Virus record (IMG/VR): IMGVR_UViG_3300042463_000920
Location: 1 to 51,471 of that record
Length of the DNA stretch: 51,471 bases
Strand: one strand, 5' to 3'
Source: a virus
Shown here: positions 40,426 to 47,923 of the stretch, in pieces
How positions within the stretch are numbered: the stretch's first letter is position 1
How the letters are laid out: each line of letters begins with the position of its first letter
Position numbers and translations under genes: made by a program
Notes under the pieces: model-generated
Told to the model about the DNA's origin: nothing
What the model saw: only the letters and a program-made list of their open reading frames with translations
Databases searched by the model: none

Positions 40426-41295
40426 TTAATAATTTACATTGAATTTACTTTCGTTAAATCCTAATTCTTTTAGTTTTTCTATTACAGAGTCCCTAATATC
40501 GCCTCTACTTGGACCTCGTCTAGAGCTCCAACTATAGTAATTCATTTCCGATTTAAAAGATAAAGTAATATGTAACCCTTTATAAGTGGTTTGAATTTTT
40601 ATTGAGTGTATCTTATCACCACTAGGGACTGATTTAATTTCGGACTTAAGTTTTTGAATGAACTTTTTATCTAAAAATCTTTCATTGTTTTTTAATATAA
40701 TATCATCGGTAATTTCAAGCTGACCATGAGAAGGATACCCAAATTCAATACCCATATAAGTTTCTAAATATTCTTTAAATTCCTCAAAGAAATCATGAGC
40801 GTCTTTTTCAGTATAGTCAGAGACCATTAATTTTTCAAAATCAACAGTTAAACGAACATGAATTACGTAAGGATTTTCTTCAGTAAATGAAAATGTTAAC
40901 CAATCGGGTAATCTAAGAGATTTTATTATGGAATTTATTTGTTTTGCAAACTTTTCTGTGAATTTATGAGATGGAAGTAATGTAGGTAATTTATGTTGAC
41001 GATTTCCAACAAACCATTTACCAATTTCAACTAATTGTCTTGTTGACCAATATTCATCATCATAGATATTAGTATTAATATCGTAAGACTTTATAAATTC
41101 AAGATAGTATTTCTTTAAAAGATAAGACAAAGGAAATTTACCAATATCTTCACCATGATTTTCTCTAACCCAAGGTCTGAAATACTCGAAGAATACCTCA
41201 ATGAAGTCCTCATCATCATAATAATTTAAATTATCTGATTCAGAAATTACTTTAATATAGTGTTTAAAATGAGATTCGGTAATTATAAATTTCAT
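40426..41295 (-). CDS. Tagged protein, 289 aa
   Basis: The tag MKFIITESHFKHYIKVIS is of the IITE/S class. The N-terminal half is helical and acidic, and the C-terminal half (residues about 150-280) is beta-rich (YVIHVRLTVDFEKLMVSD, HSIKIQTTYKGLHITLSF) with a final helix. It is the largest member of the IITE/S class in the cluster. A TATTTAT box lies 5 nt before the ATG. The 3' end faces the endolysin. Confidence 0.76.
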   Translation of the reverse strand: MKFIITESHFKHYIKVISESDNLNYYDDEDFIEVFFEYFRPWVRENHGEDIGKFPLSYLLKKYYLEFIKSYDINTNIYDDEYWSTRQLVEIGKWFVGNRQHKLPTLLPSHKFTEKFAKQINSIIKSLRLPDWLTFSFTEENPYVIHVRLTVDFEKLMVSDYTEKDAHDFFEEFKEYLETYMGIEFGYPSHGQLEITDDIILKNNERFLDKKFIQKLKSEIKSVPSGDKIHSIKIQTTYKGLHITLSFKSEMNYYSWSSRRGPSRGDIRDSVIEKLKELGFNESKFNVNY

Positions 41296-41300
41296 ATAAT

Positions 41301-41320
41301 ATAAATACCATGATATTTAT
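41301..41320. promoter_or_regulatory. Divergent TATTTAT box pair
   Basis: ATAAATA at 41301-41307 (5 nt from ATG 41295 minus) and TATTTAT at 41314-41320 on the plus strand. The plus box is 12 nt before an ATG (41333) opening an 8-codon ORF that ends just before the real gene at 41363. Confidence 0.48.
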
Positions 41321-41362
41321 TATTGTGACTCCATGCTCACAAACAATTTTAAATTGTAACAC

Positions 41363-42355
41363 ATGTCAGAAAGATTAAATAATGTTGTAAGAGATTACAT
41401 TAATAAATTCGGATATTGGGAAACCCAACGCATGATGGGGATTTCTTATACTAAATTGGCAAAACTTTCAGGTATGTTAATATCTGAAGATTGGGCTTAC
41501 GAAATTATACAAGAAAACATTAATAAAAATAGACTACCAACGAAATACAAAGAATTTAGGATAGCGACTAATTTTGATGGTATTGTTTATTGGGAGACAA
41601 ACATAAAGACAGGGTATTTTCCATCATATTTAATTGAATCTATGACTGTTTATGCAACCCCATTTTGGGATGCAAATAACTATACCCCCGTTGATGTTGA
41701 TTTTTATGAGTTAGTTGATAAAGACAAAGATGTATATGTCCAAATTACAGGGGATGGAGATTTCTTCAAAACATATAGAGATAGGTCACTATTTAACAAC
41801 GTTGACGATTTATTCGAATGGTATAAAGAAAAATATTTACCAAACGTTTACGATATTATAATGAACATTCTTTTACCTGAAGTACAAAAAGCGGCGGATG
41901 AAGAATTAGATGATTTATCTGATGAAGGTAAATTAAGAGAAAACACAATCATTGAGAGTTCTGATGAAAAATTCATAAAAACTGTACAGGACAGTATAAA
42001 CAAAAATGATTTATTGACAACTATAAAGATTTTTGGAGCTAAAAAAGTTTTAAGTAAAATATTGGAGCTCAATATTGGAATTAAAGATAAAATTAATTTT
42101 ATTAGATATGTTGTAAAAGATGTTGGTGGAGTTAGTTTATTTGACATTGATGAAACTCCTATAGAATATATGAAAAAAGGTGATGAATACCATGAAATTG
42201 TATATTTGGGTACTAATTTCGTATATATAGACGTATGGAATTATAAAAAATATGACGGTGAATATGAAGTACATTATCATAATTTAAATGATGACATGAT
42301 TAATGAAATATTTTGGATTGTTAAGAGTATAGCAATACAAAATGATGTTTTTTAA
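41363..42355 (+). CDS. Unknown protein, 330 aa
   Basis: Begins MSERLNNVVRDYINKFGYWE then QRMMGISYTKLAKLSGML, a short helical segment with helix-turn-helix spacing. The middle (WETNIKTGYFPSYLIESMTV, VYVQITGDGDFFKTYRDRS) is beta-rich and the C-terminus mixed. It lacks an obvious N-terminal cleavage site, although GMLISED near residue 35 has I-S-E. The leader contains an 8-codon ORF from 41333. It is followed by a tagged gene after 12 nt. Confidence 0.7.
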   Translation: MSERLNNVVRDYINKFGYWETQRMMGISYTKLAKLSGMLISEDWAYEIIQENINKNRLPTKYKEFRIATNFDGIVYWETNIKTGYFPSYLIESMTVYATPFWDANNYTPVDVDFYELVDKDKDVYVQITGDGDFFKTYRDRSLFNNVDDLFEWYKEKYLPNVYDIIMNILLPEVQKAADEELDDLSDEGKLRENTIIESSDEKFIKTVQDSINKNDLLTTIKIFGAKKVLSKILELNIGIKDKINFIRYVVKDVGGVSLFDIDETPIEYMKKGDEYHEIVYLGTNFVYIDVWNYKKYDGEYEVHYHNLNDDMINEIFWIVKSIAIQNDVF

Positions 42356-42367
42356 TTAATATATTAG

Positions 42368-43006
42368 ATGAATTTAAGAGAAAGTATAAAGTTAATATTA
42401 GAAGAAGAGGTAAATAAAAAATACCCCAAGCCAACACCAAACGTTGAAAAATTAATCTATAAATGGTTAAATAATTATTTTTCAGGTGCTCAAATGTATC
42501 ACAATAAATCATGGGAATCTAGACATGATTTTGAGTTTTGTAATAAAGGTAAAGAAATACTAAATGTTATTTTATTTTTTAACCATAACGATGAAGTTTG
42601 GAGTGACGATAGAACTACAGAAGAAAGAGATTTTGAAAGTGGAACCTTACAAATTCCTAAAGATATTATTAATGAATTGGCGTCAGTTATTCCTGTAAGA
42701 AGAACTTTTTTAAGATATGTTATTGAAGAATGGTTTGAGGATACTTATTTGGGTGAGATACAAAGTAAGATGAAAAGAAATGATATATCAATAGATGAGT
42801 TTGATGAATATCCTGATAAATCTCAAATATGTGTCCCACCAATGACAAAACCTGATGATGTCAGTCTTGACGATATGATTGATTTTGTGGTTGCAAATAC
42901 TTTATTCCGTAGAGCTGAATTAGAAAAAAGAAGTCCTGAATTTATTGAAAAAACTTATTTAGAAAAACTTCGTTCACAAGAAATGGATAGAGTAAGAGGT
43001 AATTAA
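42368..43006 (+). CDS. Tagged protein, 212 aa
   Basis: The tag MNLRESIKLILEEEVNKK (I-L-E / L-E-E) links the ILKE and MNLQEQ classes. The body has a Trp/His-rich start (KWLNNYFSGAQMYHNKSW), a strand region (KEILNVILFFNHNDEVWS), and a long helical C-terminus with RRAELEKRSPEFIEKTYL. The function is unknown. It converges with the nine-gene minus cluster. Confidence 0.74.
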   Translation: MNLRESIKLILEEEVNKKYPKPTPNVEKLIYKWLNNYFSGAQMYHNKSWESRHDFEFCNKGKEILNVILFFNHNDEVWSDDRTTEERDFESGTLQIPKDIINELASVIPVRRTFLRYVIEEWFEDTYLGEIQSKMKRNDISIDEFDEYPDKSQICVPPMTKPDDVSLDDMIDFVVANTLFRRAELEKRSPEFIEKTYLEKLRSQEMDRVRGN

Positions 43007-43009
43007 AAA

Positions 43010-43420
43010 TTAACAGTCACCAGTATTCATAATCTCAATATTATGACCTCTAATAATATCACCATTTAATTTATATAGAAGATGACTAACATGTTCGTAT
43101 ACAGTGTTACGAATTGCTTTGTCGAACATGTAACGACCTTCATAACCTGCTAATGGTTTAGGGATATAAATAATTAAATCCATAGAATAACGAGTAGGAA
43201 TGATATTATAATTACAATATTTCATGGTGGGACCAATATCCTTAGTAAACAATATATTTGTTAGATAAATGATATCCTCTCTTGTTCCCTTAAGACCAAT
43301 CTCATCAACAACTTCCTTCGGCATCTTACCTGTCATAGTACATAAAATCTTCATACCAAATTTTTCTAATAAAGCTTTAAGAGTTTCTTGTTGTTGATTT
43401 TCTGAGATTAGATAGTTCAT
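43010..43420 (-). CDS. Tagged protein, GG subfamily, 136 aa
   Basis: ATG 43420 gives MNYLISENQQQETLKALLEK (I-S-E/N). A TTG two codons upstream is rejected, because ATG 43420 overlaps the upstream stop by one base. The stretch FGMKILCTMTGKMPKEVVDE aligns in pattern with residues 20-45 of the 44787 and 45905 proteins, suggesting a subfamily. The end is strand-rich with a terminal Cys. It is the last gene of the minus-strand run. Confidence 0.73.
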   Translation of the reverse strand: MNYLISENQQQETLKALLEKFGMKILCTMTGKMPKEVVDEIGLKGTREDIIYLTNILFTKDIGPTMKYCNYNIIPTRYSMDLIIYIPKPLAGYEGRYMFDKAIRNTVYEHVSHLLYKLNGDIIRGHNIEIMNTGDC

Positions 43421-43788
43421 TACCAATTAGTATTAGTTTTATTATGTATGGTATCATTATGAACTAATTTAACTGTATTTTTTCCTACGTAAGATTGTAT
43501 TTGGTATTGTAGTTCCCATATTAAATTATCAACACTCTGGTATTGGTGTATAGATTCAGTATAGAAATCTAAAAATAATATTATGAAACCCTTATCAATT
43601 TTAACATCAATAACTTTAATAGAGCCAGTTGTTTCCAATTCGTCACAAGCGTCAAAATTAATTATTTCTCTTGCTTCAGCACCTAACTCATGTTGCTCAT
43701 CACACTTTTCCTGAAGTAAAGACAATGACATATTCAGTATTTTCTGAAATGTTTGTATTTGTTGACTCTCTGTTATAATAAACTTCAT
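43420..43788 (-). CDS. Tagged protein paired with 45224, 122 aa
   Basis: The tag is MKFIITESQQIQTFQKIL. The body SLLQEKCDEQHELGAEAREI then IKVIDVKIDKGFIILFLDFY parallels the 45224 protein (LRDWCDSISEYGNDEADSI, IEVKSLTPNEKDGGIYIN), so the two are paralogues. The C-terminus is a Thr/Asn-rich tail. Its start overlaps the upstream gene by 4 nt. Confidence 0.74.
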   Translation of the reverse strand: MKFIITESQQIQTFQKILNMSLSLLQEKCDEQHELGAEAREIINFDACDELETTGSIKVIDVKIDKGFIILFLDFYTESIHQYQSVDNLIWELQYQIQSYVGKNTVKLVHNDTIHNKTNTNW

Positions 43789-44135
43789 AAATAAATCTCA
43801 ATAAATTGTTCCATGGTTAATCCAAGAGGTTCTATACCCAAAAGGTCCATGAAATAAGATTCATCAAGTGGGGTACAGTCATTAGTAATAATCCAATCTT
43901 TACCATTGTCCAAATTTTTTTGGTATAATATTTTAACTTTATCTGACATGTCAATAAGATACATCGGACCAAAATTATTTAATCTTCGGTTTATATAAAC
44001 ATATGAAGCACATTCATCAAAATAGTTCAATAAACTATATGCACTTGTAACCTCTTCTATTTTACCTGAAAAGTCTATATCAAACCTATTTTTAATTAGG
44101 TCTTTCATTCTTGATTCTGTGATGATATATTTCAT
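43785..44135 (-). CDS. Tagged protein, 116 aa
   Basis: The tag is MKYIITESRMKDLIKNRF. The middle has an aromatic strand pair (CASYVYINRRLNNFGPMYLI) and a W-I-I-T loop. The end FMDLLGIEPLGLTMEQFIEI resembles the end of the untagged 49214 protein (FNYFGVKTSGLSFEGFSP), hinting at shared ancestry. It is separated by 1 nt from its upstream neighbour. Confidence 0.73.
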   Translation of the reverse strand: MKYIITESRMKDLIKNRFDIDFSGKIEEVTSAYSLLNYFDECASYVYINRRLNNFGPMYLIDMSDKVKILYQKNLDNGKDWIITNDCTPLDESYFMDLLGIEPLGLTMEQFIEIYL

Positions 44136-44136
44136 A

Positions 44137-44448
44137 TTACATTATATAAGTACTTTTAACAGGAACATCAAACTTAGTTTCAAACCAATTTTTTAGTCTA
44201 TCCATACTTTCCTCATACTCTAAAGGAAAGAACGAGGACAGTTCTATAATCAAACTTGGTAATACACCAAATTCTTGTGTTATCCCATAATAAGAGAACA
44301 CAGGACGTTCACTATTCCCCCATGATTCTTTAGATGACCAAACATACCCATCCGTCCCATCTCTAACAACATACATATTAGGGAAAAGACCATTAATGTA
44401 GTCATTTAATAATTTATCTATATGTGATTCTGTGATAATGTATTTCAT
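44137..44448 (-). CDS. Tagged protein of the W..PV family, 103 aa
   Basis: ATG 44448 starts MKYIITESHIDKLLNDYING; the in-frame extension upstream runs through the previous gene out of phase and is rejected. The end RLKNWFETKFDVPVKSTYIM is the shared C-terminal motif. The middle (VVRDGTDGYVWSSKESWGNS) is a Trp-rich strand-turn. It is 1 nt downstream of its neighbour. Confidence 0.74.
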   Translation of the reverse strand: MKYIITESHIDKLLNDYINGLFPNMYVVRDGTDGYVWSSKESWGNSERPVFSYYGITQEFGVLPSLIIELSSFFPLEYEESMDRLKNWFETKFDVPVKSTYIM

Positions 44449-44449
44449 G

Positions 44450-44785
44450 TTAGTATACGTATTCTTCTTCACCTCGGGAAAATGTGGCGATGTTTGATTC
44501 TTCCACAGGTAAGTGATAATGTTTATGTAACCATTTAGATAACACGGACTGCATACTTGTAAAACGTTCCATGGAGAACATCCAAAACCCACTTCTCCAA
44601 ATATCATCCAATACCCAAACAAAATAAGTATTATCTTTATCAATAACCATAATCATGGGTTCACCATCATCATTAACCAATGTAAGTTTATCACCGTCTA
44701 ATTGATGATGTAACTTACCAAATTGTTTTGTGATGAAACTATCAATCGTAGCATTAAGTTTAGATTCTGTTATAATGTATTTCAT
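44450..44785 (-). CDS. Tagged protein of the W..PV family, 111 aa (duplicate A)
   Basis: MKYIITESKLNATIDSFITK then FGKLHHQLDGDKLTLVNDDG and the end LSKWLHKHYHLPVEESNIAT plus FSRGEEEYVY. It is a near-duplicate of the gene at 45582-45902: the first 47 residues differ at only a few positions, the middle diverges, and the end is again conserved. This copy keeps the full C-terminal EEEYVY. Confidence 0.76.
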   Translation of the reverse strand: MKYIITESKLNATIDSFITKQFGKLHHQLDGDKLTLVNDDGEPMIMVIDKDNTYFVWVLDDIWRSGFWMFSMERFTSMQSVLSKWLHKHYHLPVEESNIATFSRGEEEYVY

Positions 44786-44786
44786 A

Positions 44787-45221
44787 TTATTGGTCTAAAT
44801 GTTGTTTATGAGGTGCTCTATAAAATTGACTAACATTTGTCATGTTATAATTGTATGTCTCGTTAAACCATTTCATTATGATAGGGTTGTAATCGTTACC
44901 TGTCATACCAATACCCTCAGAAAAGAATCTTAAGAAGTCAACATAACTAACCGAGAAGTGGGGATAACGTTTTAATAGTTTATTTGTAAAGCGAATTATA
45001 ATACGATTATTTTCAGTAATCATATAAACTTCTTTTCTAGAACCAACAACCTTTCTCAAATTAGAAAAAGAGTTTAAGTATTCATAAGGGTCACCATTGT
45101 AAGCATCAACTACTTTACCAATGTCACCACCAAAAAACTTAATGGTATAATCCAAACCTTGTTTAGATACCATGGATTTAACGACATCATTTAATTTATT
45201 TTCTGTTATAAGATATTTCAT
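44787..45221 (-). CDS. Tagged protein, GG subfamily, 144 aa
   Basis: The tag is MKYLITENKLNDVVKSMV. The segment DYTIKFFGGDIGKVVDAYNG then YEYLNSFSNLRKVV parallels the 45905 protein (VASSFVGGHENLFSIIG). The C-terminal IIMKWFNETYNYNMTNVSQF carries a W-F-x-x-x-Y variant of the common ending. It is 2 nt from the next upstream gene. Confidence 0.74.
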   Translation of the reverse strand: MKYLITENKLNDVVKSMVSKQGLDYTIKFFGGDIGKVVDAYNGDPYEYLNSFSNLRKVVGSRKEVYMITENNRIIIRFTNKLLKRYPHFSVSYVDFLRFFSEGIGMTGNDYNPIIMKWFNETYNYNMTNVSQFYRAPHKQHLDQ

Positions 45222-45223
45222 AG

Positions 45224-45562
45224 TTACTCTTCAATTATATTAACGTCACCCAAATTAAACATATCACTAATGGTCCCATTAATACATATGTCAAGTTCGT
45301 GGTAGATAATGTATATGTTGTCAGACTCTTCGGTAGTGTAGACATTAATGTTAATATAAATACCACCATCCTTTTCATTAGGGGTTAAAGATTTAACCTC
45401 AATCCTTGATATAGTACTTAAAGCATAACAAATACTATCTGCTTCATCATTCCCATACTCGGAAATACTATCACACCAATCACGTAGTTCATTAAGACAG
45501 TTGTCAATGACATTCTGAACCATTAATAATTTATTTTGATGTTCTGTGATAATGTATTTCAT
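45224..45562 (-). CDS. Tagged protein paired with 43420, 112 aa
   Basis: ATG 45562 gives MKYIITEHQNKLLMVQNVID; the longer upstream frame is the shadow of the duplicate gene. It shares the CD ... GN(D)EA ... strand layout with the 43420 protein. The end (YIIYHELDICINGTISDMFN) is strand-rich. A 19-nt gap separates it from the duplicate B gene, and that gap is former coding sequence. Confidence 0.74.
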   Translation of the reverse strand: MKYIITEHQNKLLMVQNVIDNCLNELRDWCDSISEYGNDEADSICYALSTISRIEVKSLTPNEKDGGIYININVYTTEESDNIYIIYHELDICINGTISDMFNLGDVNIIEE

Positions 45563-45581
45563 ATTAGTATACGTATTCCTC

Positions 45582-45902
45582 TTAACCTCGGGAGAACGTT
45601 GATATATTCGATTCTTCCACAGGTAAGTTATAATGGTTATATAACCATTTAGATAATACGGACTGTATATCCTCAAAACTTTTCATAGAAAACATATGGG
45701 ATACAATATCCCAAACCTTATCCAATACCCAAACAAAATAACCATTATTTTTTAATGGATAAACCATAATCATGGGGTCACCATCATCATTAACCAATGT
45801 AAGTTTATCACCGTCTAACTGATGATGTAACTTACCAAATTGTGTTGTGATGAAATTATCAATCGTGGAGATAAGTTTAGATTCTGTTATTATGTATTTC
45901 AT
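45582..45902 (-). CDS. Tagged protein of the W..PV family, 106 aa (duplicate B, truncated end)
   Basis: MKYIITESKLISTIDNFITT then FGKLHHQLDGDKLTLVNDDG and the end LSKWLYNHYNLPVEESNIST plus FSRG. Relative to duplicate A, a GAA codon has become TAA, so translation stops five codons early. The remaining codons for EEYVY and the old stop are still readable in the gap to the next gene. This is a recent tandem duplication followed by trimming of the tail. Confidence 0.76.
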   Translation of the reverse strand: MKYIITESKLISTIDNFITTQFGKLHHQLDGDKLTLVNDDGDPMIMVYPLKNNGYFVWVLDKVWDIVSHMFSMKSFEDIQSVLSKWLYNHYNLPVEESNISTFSRG

Positions 45903-45904
45903 TT

Positions 45905-46339
45905 TTAATTAAGTTCAAATTTATCAAGTGCTTTATATCGTCCCGAATCTACAAATACAGTTACCTTATCTGAATACATTTCAGGAAAACGTTTAACTAA
46001 TTCTTTGATTACGTCTCTTCGATATAAAGCATACAAATACGAAAGATTATCATCAATACGTGAAAGCATATAAGAATCGTAAGCATTTAAACCAACAAAA
46101 CCTATTTCAAGAAGAGGAAGACCTTTATCCATTAATAACAAACCACCACCTCTTTTTTCTATATGTAAATTACGAAAATAACTTAGAATAAATGGTACAA
46201 CAGTCTCTTTTGATTCACCGATAATGGAAAAAAGATTTTCATGACCACCAACAAAAGAAGATGCGACATCCCATCCATTATTTTTAATTAATTCTAATAC
46301 CATTTTTTGTTGCTGGCTTTCGGTGATGATATACTTCAT
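45905..46339 (-). CDS. Tagged protein, GG subfamily, 144 aa
   Basis: ATG 46339 gives MKYIITESQQQKMVLELIKN; the upstream in-frame stretch crosses the divergent promoter. NGWDVASSFVGGHENLFSII then TVVPFILSYFRNLHIEKRGG matches the 44787 and 43010 proteins in pattern. The end is helical with a Lys/Phe tail. As the promoter-proximal gene it heads the nine-gene minus-strand run. Confidence 0.75.
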   Translation of the reverse strand: MKYIITESQQQKMVLELIKNNGWDVASSFVGGHENLFSIIGESKETVVPFILSYFRNLHIEKRGGGLLLMDKGLPLLEIGFVGLNAYDSYMLSRIDDNLSYLYALYRRDVIKELVKRFPEMYSDKVTVFVDSGRYKALDKFELN

Positions 46340-46345
46340 ATGAAT

Positions 46346-46366
46346 ATAAATATATTGTATATTTAT
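46346..46366. promoter_or_regulatory. Divergent TATTTAT box pair driving both halves of the cluster
   Basis: ATAAATA at 46346-46352 (6 nt from ATG 46339 minus) and TATTTAT at 46360-46366 (4 nt from ATG 46371 plus). The entire 31-nt gap is promoter-like. Confidence 0.58.
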
Positions 46367-46370
46367 TAAT

Positions 46371-46859
46371 ATGAACTTACAAGAACATATAAGGAAAGTT
46401 TTAATAGAGACTCTTGAATCCAAATGGAACGAGGGTAACTATGACTATCAATATGGGTTCTGTCATTATTTTGCATATAACATCATAGGTAAGATTAAAA
46501 AACGTTTCCCAAATAAGAAAGTGAATTACTACCTTTTACTGGCAAACGAAACGGACAAAGACACAGGAGAAGTGGAACAAGAACATCTTTTACATGTTTA
46601 TATTAAAATTGATAATATGTTATTAGATTCCAATGGATTCACAACAATGGATAAGGTAGAAGAAAGAATGGATGATTGGTACGAAAGACAATTACGTATT
46701 ATTCCTGAAGATTATGAAATTAATATGTGGACGGAAGAATCAGATACAATACCTGAGTATTTTTTCAATAATAGATTTTGTAATCCAGGTAGAGTCAAAA
46801 AAGACATTGAAACATTTCTATCAAATCCAATAGTTCAAAGAATATTAAAAAATAAATAA
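46371..46859 (+). CDS. Tagged protein with papain-like C/H/D layout, 162 aa
   Basis: The tag is MNLQEHIRKVLIETLESKW (L-I-E). The body reads YGFCHYFAYNIIGKIKKRFP, then EQEHLLHVYIKIDNMLLDSN and G. A Cys at the start of a helix, a His at the start of a strand and an Asp on the next strand is the arrangement of papain-like / transglutaminase-type folds. Family members include proteases and effector deamidases. With the tag, an injected enzyme is plausible. The fold assignment is by eye. Confidence 0.74.
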   Translation: MNLQEHIRKVLIETLESKWNEGNYDYQYGFCHYFAYNIIGKIKKRFPNKKVNYYLLLANETDKDTGEVEQEHLLHVYIKIDNMLLDSNGFTTMDKVEERMDDWYERQLRIIPEDYEINMWTEESDTIPEYFFNNRFCNPGRVKKDIETFLSNPIVQRILKNK

Positions 46860-46876
46860 ATAAATAATTATAAAAT

Positions 46877-47197
46877 ATGAAACTTGTTATAACTGAATCT
46901 CAATTACAAAGAGCCTACATTAATTACTTAAATTTGTTAATGGGAGATATTAAATTAAATTTTGAAAAATCGGACAAAGGTTATAAGGTTTTTTATAACG
47001 GACCAATTAGAACTTTTACTTATAGTGTTAGAAGTGAAGATGTGTATTTTTTAGAGAGTACTATTAGAGATTTTCATAGTATGTTTTCTGATTTAGAATG
47101 GGAAGAGGTATTAAATATTATTGGTAAATGGATTCAATATAAATTTGGATACCCTGTAAGGGAGGTACACTCGGTAGAAAGAATGAGTGAAAATTAA
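46877..47197 (+). CDS. Tagged protein of the W..PV family, 106 aa
   Basis: The tag is MKLVITESQLQRAYINYL (I-T-E/S). The body is DKGYKVFYNGPIRTFTYSVR, and the end VLNIIGKWIQYKFGYPVREV then HSVERMSEN carries the common C-terminal motif. It is the plus-strand counterpart of the minus-strand WxxPV genes, showing the family crosses the divergent promoter. Confidence 0.75.
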   Translation: MKLVITESQLQRAYINYLNLLMGDIKLNFEKSDKGYKVFYNGPIRTFTYSVRSEDVYFLESTIRDFHSMFSDLEWEEVLNIIGKWIQYKFGYPVREVHSVERMSEN

Positions 47198-47198
47198 T

Positions 47199-47570
47199 AT
47201 GAACCTACAAGAACAAATATTAAGAATACAATCAATGATGGGAGGTATTAACGAATCCCATATACCTTTAGTTATTAGAAGAAGAGTATCGGATGAAGAT
47301 ATTGAAGAGGCGTTTGAACACGCATTAGATAGAATGGGAAATTCAATGGAAAACCCAAATTCGGTCATATATAAAGAAAAAGGAACCACTCTATGGTTAT
47401 TTGCGAAATTTGTTATTGACGAGATGGTAACATATTTAGAACAAGATTATTTCACCGATGATAACCGTATATATTTTGAGGACGACGATTTCTATTATGA
47501 TAAAATTAGAAAACCACTTCTTAGACATTATGGTGGTAGAATAAAAGAAAGATACAATGAAATAATATGA
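47199..47570 (+). CDS. MNLQEQ-tagged protein, 123 aa
   Basis: ATG 47199 gives MNLQEQILRIQSMMGGINES (I-N-E/S); a GTG four codons upstream is rejected because the tag defines the start. The remainder is acidic and helical (VSDEDIEEAFEHALDRMGN) with a Phe/Asp-rich strand and a basic end (RHYGGRIKERYNEII). It starts 1 nt after the previous stop. Confidence 0.75.
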   Translation: MNLQEQILRIQSMMGGINESHIPLVIRRRVSDEDIEEAFEHALDRMGNSMENPNSVIYKEKGTTLWLFAKFVIDEMVTYLEQDYFTDDNRIYFEDDDFYYDKIRKPLLRHYGGRIKERYNEII

Positions 47571-47923
47571 ACCTGCAAGAACAAATATCAAGAATGAAGT
47601 CAATGATGGGGACTATTACTGAAAGTAATAAAATGTTAAATACCATAAAGTTATATATGACTATGAACTACCCTGACTTTACAAAAGATAATACGCTAAT
47701 AAAATACGGGGAACATTCAGGGATTAAAGAATATTTTAGTAAAGACACCAATGAATACTTTTGTACTTATTGGTCCGACGATAAAGATTTAGGTTTAAAT
47801 AGTAAAATATTTAATTCACTTTATTCCATGTTTGGTGAAGATGGAATGACATATATTTTAGATTGGTTTAATAAAGAATTTGATGAAGACGCGGAAAACG
47901 CGTCATTTGTATTAGTAAGATGA
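47567..47923 (+). CDS. MNLQEQ-tagged protein, 118 aa
   Basis: The tag is MNLQEQISRMKSMMGTITES (I-T-E/S). The body GIKEYFSKDTNEYFCTYWSD then MTYILDWFNKEFDEDAENAS has the W-F-x-x-x-F ending seen in the W..PV family, so this protein combines the MNLQEQ tag with that domain. The start overlaps the previous stop as ATGA. Confidence 0.75.
   Translation: MNLQEQISRMKSMMGTITESNKMLNTIKLYMTMNYPDFTKDNTLIKYGEHSGIKEYFSKDTNEYFCTYWSDDKDLGLNSKIFNSLYSMFGEDGMTYILDWFNKEFDEDAENASFVLVR

Noticed and set aside
44449-44643. N-terminal extension of the 44137 gene (and similarly 45563-45676 for the 45224 gene)
   Set aside because: These stretches lie out of frame inside the upstream duplicate gene. The MKYIITE tag marks the true starts at 44448 and 45562.
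378-46371. TATTTAT as the T4 late promoter itself
   Set aside because: The T4 late core is TATAAATA on the coding strand. TATTTATA is its reverse complement, so direct equivalence is not supported; only functional analogy is proposed.
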